From G965276675 sp965276675 (lineage in GTDB: Bacteria; Acidobacteriota; Terriglobia; Terriglobales; Acidobacteriaceae), in NCBI GenBank assembly GCA_965276675.1, contig OZ255624.1:4154001-4218000 (forward strand): a stretch of 64,000 bases of DNA, given 5' to 3'. The notes beneath the pieces were generated by a model. It did not search any database. It was not told where the DNA came from and saw only the letters and a list, made by a program, of their open reading frames with translations. Both the position numbers and the translations under genes were made by a program. Below are positions 56,622 to 64,000 of the stretch, one piece after another (position 1 is the first letter of the stretch; every line of letters starts with the position of its first letter).

Positions 56622-58601
56622 CTACTGCTTCTTCAGCACCGCCGTATTCTGCTCGTCGTACGCGATCCTGCCCTGCATCTTTCGCAGCTCGGCGTACTGC
56701 TGCGGCTCCAGTTCCAGTTGCTTGGTGATGTACTCGCGTGCGTAATGCAGAATATTGCCATCGACCTTCACGGAGCTATGGTAGGTGGCAAAGGACGTCT
56801 CCAGGCTCACCGGGTCTGGCAGTTCATCGACGATATAGCCGGCTGGCAGGGTAATGTCGTAGTGATCGCGCCGGGTCATAATTGCGCCTAGATCAAGCGG
56901 GTAGGTGCGCTCTCGATCGTTGAGCGCGAGCGCATCGGAGCCCAGGATGCGCGGCCGGATCAGCAGCAGGTTTCCAGCGGTCTTTGCGTACCCGGGCACA
57001 GAGACGCTGTAATTAATGACGAAGTTCTTCTCGAGCTTGGTGGCGTTCTCAGCGGTTTCAGAGCTTAGCGCAAAGCTGGGCAGGTCGTGCACAAGGCGAT
57101 GTTCCACGAACTCGCGCTGATCCTTCTCGCTCTGCTCCGCGAAGGTGCGCCTGGCACCGAGTGAGGCGCCACCAAACCGCTTTTCGGTCACCACGCCTTT
57201 GAGTGTGCCGTCCGGCAACAGTTCGAATTTAGCGGATCGCTCCATCAGATCGGCTTCCGGAGATAGCTTGGGCAGCAGAATGAGTTCGCTTGCCTCTCCC
57301 AGCGCCAGAATGCCGTAGCTCCCCTGTAACTCTGGCCGGATCTGTCCCAACGGGGTGTACCGGTCGGTGGGATCGAAGATGAGATAGCGCTTGCCTGCTT
57401 TCGTTGTCACCACGGACTGGAGCTTTGGATCATTCAAACTCTCTGGTAGCTCGATCGCGGAGATGGCGTGATTGCCCTCGGCCGAGGGCAAAGCGGGATC
57501 GACGAAGCCGCGATGCGTATCGACGAGCACCCATGTAGACTCTATTCCGGCTGCGCCGAGGAGGGCCTTCAGCAGCGTGACCTTGTCCTTGCAATCGCCG
57601 TATTGGTCGCGATAGATATCCTGCGCTGCATGCGGCTGCAAGCCGCCGATGCCAATCTCGATGCCTACGTAGCGGATGTTGCTCTGCATGTAGCCGGTGA
57701 TGGCCTGCAGTTTGCCGGCGAAATTTTTGTCTCCAGCCGTGAGCCTCTGGGCTTCTGCCGTAATCTCTGGCGTAATGTTGGCACGCGGCAACGCCAGATT
57801 GCTATACCAGTCGCCGATCGCTGCCCACCGCCGGTCTCCCTTCGGGAGCTCGACATTGCTGTAATGCACGGCCATACGCCCGGCGAGCGTTTCAGCTTCG
57901 GGCGCCAGCGGCACATCCTCGGTATCGATGGCGGGAACTCTCTCGACCTCCCAGCGGAAGTGGTTCGGCGCTACCTCGGCCGGCGAAACCGGCGTGTGCT
58001 TCAGCCACGCGGCGTAGTACTTCCAGCCGGGCGGCAGATCCAGTTCAAAGACAGAGCGGTCGACCGGGAGATCCGACTGGAAGCGCCACACCTCTTCGGT
58101 CATGTAAGGACGGATGCTCTGGTCATACTCATAGCCGACGATCGCACCTGGGTCGGCGCCGGGAGCGCGCGCCACCTTCAGATGAAGATCGTCGTACAGA
58201 ATGCCATATGAACTATTGCCCGTCTCGACAAAGTCGCTGTCTTTGAGCGTGTACTGGCGCCCATCCGGCCCGATACTCCAGGCATGGAGAGAGTGGAGTC
58301 TGCGGTCCTTGTCGATTGGCACAACAACAGTTGCGTAATACCGGCCCTGCTGCCGCAGTATTTTGATAACGAGGCGCTTGTGGAGAACAGCTGCCTTGCT
58401 GTCCGGCTGCACCGTGAGCACCTCTTCTTCGTACAGCACGGCAGCCCTGGTCGACGAGGGGTACTGCGGCACGGTTGCATGTGCCGCCTCCAGCATCCAG
58501 TTTGGTAAGTTGTCTCCGCCGTATGCAGCAGTAGCATGACCCCAAATGGCTGCCCACGCTACCGCGATCAATACCAGGCGGAGGGAGAGGCTGCGCATCA
58601 C
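56622..58601 (-). CDS. DUF3857/transglutaminase-like protein with intact triad
   Basis: 659 residues with a signal peptide (LVLIAVAWAAIWGHATA). DUF3857 spans about 50-220 (LHSLHAWSIGPDGRQYTLKD, EYDQSIRPYMTEEVWRFQSD). The transglutaminase core holds YGDCKDKVTLLKALLGAAGI (Cys), GNHAISAIELP (His) and LIFDPTDRYTPLG (Asp). All three catalytic residues are present. C-terminal 200 residues are DUF2569-free and beta-rich. It overlaps the upstream DUF3857 gene by four bases and is translationally coupled. Periplasmic role and substrate are unknown. Confidence 0.85.
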   Translation of the reverse strand: MMRSLSLRLVLIAVAWAAIWGHATAAYGGDNLPNWMLEAAHATVPQYPSSTRAAVLYEEEVLTVQPDSKAAVLHKRLVIKILRQQGRYYATVVVPIDKDRRLHSLHAWSIGPDGRQYTLKDSDFVETGNSSYGILYDDLHLKVARAPGADPGAIVGYEYDQSIRPYMTEEVWRFQSDLPVDRSVFELDLPPGWKYYAAWLKHTPVSPAEVAPNHFRWEVERVPAIDTEDVPLAPEAETLAGRMAVHYSNVELPKGDRRWAAIGDWYSNLALPRANITPEITAEAQRLTAGDKNFAGKLQAITGYMQSNIRYVGIEIGIGGLQPHAAQDIYRDQYGDCKDKVTLLKALLGAAGIESTWVLVDTHRGFVDPALPSAEGNHAISAIELPESLNDPKLQSVVTTKAGKRYLIFDPTDRYTPLGQIRPELQGSYGILALGEASELILLPKLSPEADLMERSAKFELLPDGTLKGVVTEKRFGGASLGARRTFAEQSEKDQREFVEHRLVHDLPSFALSSETAENATKLEKNFVINYSVSVPGYAKTAGNLLLIRPRILGSDALALNDRERTYPLDLGAIMTRRDHYDITLPAGYIVDELPDPVSLETSFATYHSSVKVDGNILHYAREYITKQLELEPQQYAELRKMQGRIAYDEQNTAVLKKQ

Positions 58602-60574
58602 TGGCCTTGCCCCGAGTGTGCCGATTCCAGGATCGTCTGCTCCTGATCCTTGGTGCTGACTTTATCCATGAAGCCCTTCAGCTCCGGATATTCCTTGCTC
58701 TGGAAAAATACGTTTGCCAGAACCATGGTCCGGGTAAACGCGAGCTTGGTCCCATCTACCTTTATTGCTGTCTGATAGACCGCCATGGACGGATACTTAA
58801 CGTCGGCTGGCGTGGGCGCGCTCTGGACCTTTTCGTTCTCCGGCAGCTCAAGTGTCACGGAGTCTTTGGAGGCGTAGGGGAAGTGGAGATCAACGAAGCT
58901 CTCCCGCTGCGCGTGGGCGAAGAGCGGCTTGCTATTCGCTTCAAAGAAAGATACCGGCAGGAAGACACGCTTCGCCGTTGCCGTACCCATCGACCCGCGC
59001 ACATCCATTTGCGCAACCAAAACAGTTTCGTAGTTCGTGAGCCCGATAAAGTGGTTCATCTTGATCTCGACCCCGGGCGGAAGGTCTTTCCCCACCGCTT
59101 CCTCGAACTCCTTTTTAACTTGCGCCTCATCGCTTTCGAGCGCACGCTGGCGCCAGTAAAGCGCTGTGGCGCCCGTGTACACCATGGTGACGGTCCCTTG
59201 CACCTGGCCAGTGCCGTCCAGTTTTAGGTTGGCGACACGCTGCAGTTGCGTCTCCTTGTAGGAGATTCCAGGTGTCGCGATGATCGCGGTGCCACCGTCC
59301 ACTTGCCGGATACCGCCTGCCCAGGTGTGCTTCCAGTGCAGGTTTCCGTAGTTGCAATAACGCTGACCGGGATCCAGAAAGATGTCTTTACCGTCCACCT
59401 GCACAATTGCAATGAGGTCGTTCAGCTGCTGACCGCTGAGGAAGGTTTTAATGAAGACGTCTTGGTCGCGATTAGTCACCGACATTGCGTAGGCCTTAAA
59501 GCCGGCCGCTCGCGCCAGAGCGATGAATACCAGCGTGAGCTCGTCGGAGTTTCCCCGCTTGAGCGCCCAAACGTCTTGTGCGGACTTGATGTGCTTCACG
59601 CCTTCTGCTTTGTTCTCTTCTCCGGTATGCTCGCGGGTGAAGCTGGTGTTCTCGAGCTTCATCACGCTCGCGTACAGCTTTTCCAGCCGCTGGGCCGATG
59701 TCGTTGCTCCACTCGTCAGCTCGCGCGCCGCGTCCTGGATCGAAGGCGCCTGCGCAGCAAACTTGTCCATATCCCGCGACCAGTACTTGCCGTAGGACTT
59801 CCAGAACTCATCCGCCGACCGGAAGGCCGTGTAATAGAAACGCACTCGATAGCTCAGACTCTGCATAGGCGGCAGATACTCTTCCGAGGGCTCCGGAGGT
59901 ATGTCGCTCACATCCAGTTCGTATACGCCGCGGTTTTCTTTCACCTCCGCACCCTTGGGCAGCATGTGAGTGTAGGCAAGGGAGCTCGAAACATTTCCAT
60001 GGTCGGTACTGGAAACGACTTCTTTGTCAGTCGGCACGAAACGGTAGTGCGCCTTATGCACTGGAATGGATTGCTGGATGATCCAATCCGGCGAGATGAC
60101 TTCGTTGTCTTCATAGCGCAGCCGGTAGCGGTATTCCAGAATGCTTCCGGCACGTACATCCGGCAAGGAAAAGACCTTGGCGCGATAGGTGAAGTGACCC
60201 CGCTTTGCGATCAGCTTGTCGTACGGCTTGCCCTTGAAAGGGATCGCTGTTCCATCGCTCTCGACCGTTCTGCCCTCAATGTCTGTAATTGATGAGAAGA
60301 CACCTTCATTCCCGATTTCGACATCGCCGTACCGCTTACCCTCGTCCTTTAGTATTTTGAGCCGAACATAAACGCTGTGCATGTGCAATTTGTCGTCCGT
60401 CACCTCTTCGCGGTAGAGATAGACGGCCTCCGCATCGGGCGAGCCAGAGTCGCTAGTCATTTTGAGCTCTTCAGGGGTAGGCTGCTGCCAGTTGGAAGAG
60501 GCCAACGCCGGGATGCTCACAATCGATAGGGCAAGAAATGACACAAGACGACAGACGCGGTTTCGCAAAGTCAA
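58598..60574 (-). CDS. DUF3857/transglutaminase-like protein with degenerate triad
   Basis: 658 residues with a signal peptide (LVSFLALSIVSIPALASS). The layout is the same as in the downstream partner: DUF3857 (VYVRLKILKDEGKRYGDVEI) then a transglutaminase-like core. The catalytic Cys position reads RGNSDELTLVFIALARAAGF (Ser), the His position reads LNDLIAIVQVDG (Asp), and only the Asp in IFLDPGQRYC remains. It is therefore probably a pseudoenzyme, perhaps a binding or regulatory partner. First gene of the two-gene operon. Confidence 0.85.
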   Translation of the reverse strand: MTLRNRVCRLVSFLALSIVSIPALASSNWQQPTPEELKMTSDSGSPDAEAVYLYREEVTDDKLHMHSVYVRLKILKDEGKRYGDVEIGNEGVFSSITDIEGRTVESDGTAIPFKGKPYDKLIAKRGHFTYRAKVFSLPDVRAGSILEYRYRLRYEDNEVISPDWIIQQSIPVHKAHYRFVPTDKEVVSSTDHGNVSSSLAYTHMLPKGAEVKENRGVYELDVSDIPPEPSEEYLPPMQSLSYRVRFYYTAFRSADEFWKSYGKYWSRDMDKFAAQAPSIQDAARELTSGATTSAQRLEKLYASVMKLENTSFTREHTGEENKAEGVKHIKSAQDVWALKRGNSDELTLVFIALARAAGFKAYAMSVTNRDQDVFIKTFLSGQQLNDLIAIVQVDGKDIFLDPGQRYCNYGNLHWKHTWAGGIRQVDGGTAIIATPGISYKETQLQRVANLKLDGTGQVQGTVTMVYTGATALYWRQRALESDEAQVKKEFEEAVGKDLPPGVEIKMNHFIGLTNYETVLVAQMDVRGSMGTATAKRVFLPVSFFEANSKPLFAHAQRESFVDLHFPYASKDSVTLELPENEKVQSAPTPADVKYPSMAVYQTAIKVDGTKLAFTRTMVLANVFFQSKEYPELKGFMDKVSTKDQEQTILESAHSGQGQ

Positions 60575-60819
60575 CCTCGAAGGAAATGCTCGTTCAGCGG
60601 GGACTGAGAACTGCTGATTTGATGAAATGTCGCTGATTTATACGCTGTCCGACACCCGCAAAACAATCAAAAAAACGCCGCGGCGAGGCACCAACGTTAC
60701 CTGTTACCTGCGTGCGGGTACTGCAGTTCGCGCCGCTGCCGAGGGACCGCTGCGGTTCTTCACACCCATTCCCGGCGCATGTACAGTCGTATGCGGAGCG
60801 TGGAAATGAAGGCCCATAA

Positions 60820-62561
60820 ATGAAAGCACAGGGCAGATGGAGCAAAGTTGCGGCAACGGCAATTTTGGCGCTTTGTTCTCTAGCCGGAATGGCGCAAAGG
60901 TCGGCGGTGCAGGAGGGGACCTCTGGTGGAAGCACGCCGTTCTCTACGAGGTCTATCCGCGCAGCTTTCAGGATTCAAACGGCGATGGCGTCGGCGACAT
61001 CAATGGCATTACCAGCCGGCTGGACTACCTGAAGAGCCTGGGCGTCGGCGCAATCTGGATCACGCCGATGTACCCCTCGCCCCAGGTCGACTTCGGGTAT
61101 GACATCGCTGATTACGAGGCTATCGACCCACAGTATGGCACCCTGGCTGACCTCGACAACTTAGTGAAGCAAGCCAAGAGCCGTGGCATCCGCGTCATCA
61201 TGGATCTGGTGCTGAACCACGCCTCGGATCAGAATCCGTGGTTTCTGGAGTCGCGCTCCTCGCGCACCAATCCCAAGCGCGACTGGTACGTCTGGCGTGA
61301 TGGAAAAGGGCTGGATGCCGAGGGAAAGCAACAGCCGCCCAGCAACTGGCAGTCATGGTTCGGGCACTCGGCATGGACGCTCGATCCCAAGACAAATCAG
61401 TACTACTACCATTACTTCTATGTGCAGCAACCCGACCTGAACTGGCGCAATCCAGAGGTGCGCAAGGCCATGTATGCCGTGATGCGGTTCTGGCTGGATC
61501 GCGGCGTCTCTGGTTTCAGGATGGATGCGGTCTCGCGGCTCTTTGAAGATCCCGCGCTGCACGACGATCCCATCCTGCCCGGAAAGAACGTCTATGGTGA
61601 TCCGAATATCGAACACCGGTACACGGACAACCTTACCGAGGTGCACGAGGTCTTGCGCGAGATGCGGCAACTGGTCGATTCGTATCCGGATCATCCCGTG
61701 CTCATCAGCGAAGCAGACGAGCCGAACATTGCTGAGCTGGCGAAGGTCTATGGCGCGCACAACGATGAAGTGCAGCTGCCCATGGACTTCCAGATCGCGG
61801 ACGTGAACGAGCTCTCCGCACCCAAGTTTCGCAAACTCTTCGAAGAGGTGGAGAACAACCCTGCCGGGGGTTGGCCGGAATATTTCTTCAGCAATCACGA
61901 CCAGCCGCGGCAATGGGACCGGTATGGCGATGGAAAGCATAACGATGCGATCGCCAAGTTGATGGCAGCGCTCGAGCTGACGCCCCGCGCGACGCCGCAG
62001 ATGTACTACGGCGAAGAGATTGGCATGCGCACTACGGACCCGGTCCGGGTAGAGGACGTGAAGGATCCAATCGGCCGAACCGGCTGGCCGAAGGAGAAGG
62101 GTCGCGATGGCGAGCGGACGCCGATGCAGTGGAACGGAACACTGCCCGGCGCAGGCTTCACCTCGTCAAAGAAGCCGTGGTTGCCGGTACCACCGAGTGC
62201 CGCGACGTACAACGTGGCGAGCGAGAGTTTGGAGAAGGATTCCATTCTCAACTTCTACAAAAATCTGCTGGCGCTCCGCAGAAACGAGCCAGCGCTAGTA
62301 CGCGGCAGCTACGTTTCAGTGAACCCAAATGACGAGCACGTCTTCTCCTTTGTGCGCAAGACGCTCGGCAACGGCCGTTCCGTGCTGGTCGCCCTGAACA
62401 TGAGCGCGGAGCCGCAACACGTCTCCTATGACCTGACATCGCTTGGAATTCAAGGACGCACGGGACTGGTGCTGCTGGCAAGTGGCGTAGACAGCCAAGA
62501 AGTCCGGCTTAGAGAGGTTCAGCTCCCGCCTTACGGGGTGCTGATCCTGGGTGTACTGTAG
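60820..62561 (+). CDS. Secreted GH13 alpha-glucosidase, frame break after the signal peptide
   Basis: The main frame encodes a GH13 enzyme of about 550 residues: VYPRSFQDSNGDGVGDINGI, VMDLVLNHASDQNPWF, the nucleophile Asp in GVSGFRMDAVSRLF, the acid/base Glu in LISEADEPN and the HD in FFSNHDQPRQW. It fits oligo-1,6-glucosidase/alpha-glucosidase enzymes. A good signal peptide (MKAQGRWSKVAATAILALCS) starts at 60820 but in another frame. Adding one G to GGGG at 60915-60918 joins them. As written, a start at 60837 gives a cytoplasmic-looking N-terminus. Probably a periplasmic enzyme with a one-base error or mutation. Confidence 0.85.
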
Positions 62562-62677
62562 CGCTGGTCCTGTGCCAGGTGCTCTAATTTGGAGCGGTGA
62601 AAGTCGACCTCCGGAGAACCGGGCTCCGCGCAAACCGGGCTGCCTGTGAGTGCTAACCTTGGGTGTTGACACCATCT

Positions 62678-63877
62678 ATGCCTCACGACGCCACAGAGCC
62701 CCAAATCACAGAGCCGCAAACCGCTGCAGAGCAACTGAGTTCCGATCTGAGCGCGCGCTCTGGCTTGCCCTTCGAGACCGAAGCAGGCCTCGACCCGCAC
62801 CGGGAGCCCTATGATGAGCCAATGAGCGGCGCAACCCGCTTTGTTCGCGCCTGTCTGCACCGGCCCGTAGATCGCACGCCGGTGTGGTTTCTGCGTCAGG
62901 CTGGCCGGTATATGCCCGAGTACCAGGCTGTCCGGCGGCACCACTCTTTGCTCGATATCTGCAAGCGGCCCGAACTCGCGGCCGAAGTGACCATCACGGC
63001 CGCGGAAAAACTGGATGTGGATGCCGCCATCATCTTTGCCGACCTGCTGCTGCCCTTTGAGCCCATGGGGCTCGATTTCGAGTTCGTGGCCGGGGAAGGT
63101 CCTGTGGTGCATCGTCCAGTTCGGAGCGCGGCAGATATCGATCGCCTACAGACCCATCGCGCCGCGGAGTTGGGCTACGTTGCGGAAGCGATCCGCAAAG
63201 TAGCGGCGCACTTCGAGAACCGCCTCGGCATCATCGGCTTCTGCGGCGCGCCGTTTACGCTCGCCAGCTACATGATCGAGGGCGGCGGCTCGCGCAATTG
63301 GATCGAAACTAAATCACTGATGTACCGCGACCCGGGCGCTTGGCAGCAGCTTCTTGCGAAGCTGGTAGAGGTCCTGGTCGCCTACTGCGCACAGCAGGTA
63401 GAGGCCGGCGCGGATGTGATTCAGATCTTCGATAGCTGGGTCGGTTCGCTCAGCGTCATCGATTATCGCGAGTTTGTGCTGCCTGTCACGACCGGGTTAG
63501 TACGCCGCGTTCAAGCGTTGGGCGTTCCGGTCATCTACTTTGGCGTGGATACGTCGAGCCTGCTGCCTGCGATGCGCGAGACCGGCGCCGATGTCTTCGG
63601 GCTGGACTGGCGCGTGCCGCTCGATGAAGGCTGGAGCGCGCTCGGCAGCAATTGCGCCGTTCAGGGCAACCTTGACCCGATCACGCTCTTTGCCGGGCCA
63701 ACCCTGCTGCGCAAGCGCGTCCATACTGTGCTGGAACAAGCTGGCGGGCGCCCCGGGCACATCTTCAATCTGGGACACGGCATCGTTCCAGGCACGCCGG
63801 TGGAGAACGTGCAGCGCGTGGTGCAGTACGTCCGCGAGTTTGAGCCTGCAACGGGTGGCAACGCGCGTGAAAAGTAA
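62678..63877 (+). CDS. hemE: Uroporphyrinogen decarboxylase
   Basis: 399 residues from the ATG at 62678; a start at 62822 would give the more usual length. The core begins TPVWFLRQAGRYMPEYQAVR, the hallmark substrate motif, and continues AAIIFADLLLPFEPMGLDFE, GFCGAPFTLASYMIEGGGSR and GNLDPITLFAG. It decarboxylates the four acetates of uroporphyrinogen III to coproporphyrinogen III in haem synthesis. The first 48 residues are an unusual acidic extension with no conserved motif. The next gene, hemH, overlaps its stop. Confidence 0.94.
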   Translation: MPHDATEPQITEPQTAAEQLSSDLSARSGLPFETEAGLDPHREPYDEPMSGATRFVRACLHRPVDRTPVWFLRQAGRYMPEYQAVRRHHSLLDICKRPELAAEVTITAAEKLDVDAAIIFADLLLPFEPMGLDFEFVAGEGPVVHRPVRSAADIDRLQTHRAAELGYVAEAIRKVAAHFENRLGIIGFCGAPFTLASYMIEGGGSRNWIETKSLMYRDPGAWQQLLAKLVEVLVAYCAQQVEAGADVIQIFDSWVGSLSVIDYREFVLPVTTGLVRRVQALGVPVIYFGVDTSSLLPAMRETGADVFGLDWRVPLDEGWSALGSNCAVQGNLDPITLFAGPTLLRKRVHTVLEQAGGRPGHIFNLGHGIVPGTPVENVQRVVQYVREFEPATGGNAREK

Positions 63878-64000
63878 CGTCAAAACAGCCATCCTGCTGC
63901 TGGCGCATGGAACCCCCAGCACGCTCGACGAGATACCCGCATACCTGCGCAACGTGGTCAGTGGGCGTCCGATGCCCGACTCTGTCATTGAAGAAATTCG
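63867..64000 (+). CDS. hemH: Ferrochelatase, N-terminal part (runs off the window)
   Basis: A GTG at 63867 overlaps the hemE stop by 11 bases. The frame reads AILLLAHGTPSTLDEIPAYL, then RNVVSGRPMPDSVIEEI, matching the ferrochelatase N-terminus. The enzyme inserts Fe2+ into protoporphyrin IX or, in other branches, coproporphyrin III. The catalytic His region lies beyond the window. Overlap means translational coupling with hemE. Confidence 0.88.
   Translation, partial: MKSNVKTAILLLAHGTPSTLDEIPAYLRNVVSGRPMPDSVIEEI

Overview
The window reads as a chromosomal segment of a Gram-negative soil bacterium of the Acidobacteriota, most likely family Acidobacteriaceae (Terriglobus/Granulicella/Edaphobacter type). 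This is inference from gene content. There are several families that are common in that group: DUF3857/transglutaminase pairs, TIGR04325 methyltransferases, secreted DUF3011 and zinc-metalloprotease proteins, GH78/GH13/beta-helix glycosidases, and TGTCATCC-type interspersed repeats. The coding sequence is GC-rich. The single rRNA locus is a linked 16S-Ile-Ala-23S-5S operon.

Layout. 1-3 kb: the end of der, a small zinc-ribbon gene, a DUF4062 gene and a decayed hicBA pair, among interspersed repeats. 3-9 kb: a secreted protein, an orphan PAS histidine kinase, a beta-helix glycosidase-like protein, then efp, acyP and apt. 9-17 kb: two TIGR04325 methyltransferase paralogues flanking an acyltransferase, pckA, a GntR/VOC divergent pair and a DksA-type protein. 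17-24 kb: an ECF41 sigma factor with its probable target gene and promoter, a second ECF sigma factor, and small envelope proteins. 24-30 kb: the rRNA operon on the minus strand, with promoter, boxA, 23S processing stem and terminator. 30-38 kb: M48 protease, MarC, DUF3011 protein, Thr/Ser dehydratase, a decayed vapBC-like pair, a broken PIG-L deacetylase and ilvE. 38-50 kb: 4-hydroxyphenylpyruvate dioxygenase with a flavin reductase-like gene, transporters, MarR, a PilZ/response-regulator operon, a secreted 14-residue tandem-repeat protein, and a divergent metallophosphoesterase. 50-64 kb: ferritin-like protein, Rhs remnant, GH78, an 831-residue metalloprotease, a DUF3857 pair, a secreted GH13 alpha-glucosidase, and hemE-hemH running off the end.

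How genes work together. Clear functional units are ECF41 with its NAD(P)-dependent oxidoreductase target, PilZ with an atypical response regulator, the DUF3857 pair (one with an intact and one with a lost transglutaminase triad), the sigma/anti-sigma-like pair at 20.4-21.5 kb, and hemE-hemH for haem. Carbohydrate breakdown in the periplasm is suggested by the GH13, GH78 and beta-helix proteins.

The most striking features are: (i) two toxin-antitoxin pairs in which the antitoxin is intact but the toxin frame is broken; (ii) a recurring pattern of single-base frame breaks at short homopolymers in accessory genes; (iii) two copies of a nested-palindrome element of about 110 bp; (iv) an ECF41-type promoter in front of the neighbouring oxidoreductase; and (v) a nearly perfect 42-bp tandem array that encodes a secreted repeat protein. 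No CRISPR array, prophage or complete insertion sequence was seen.
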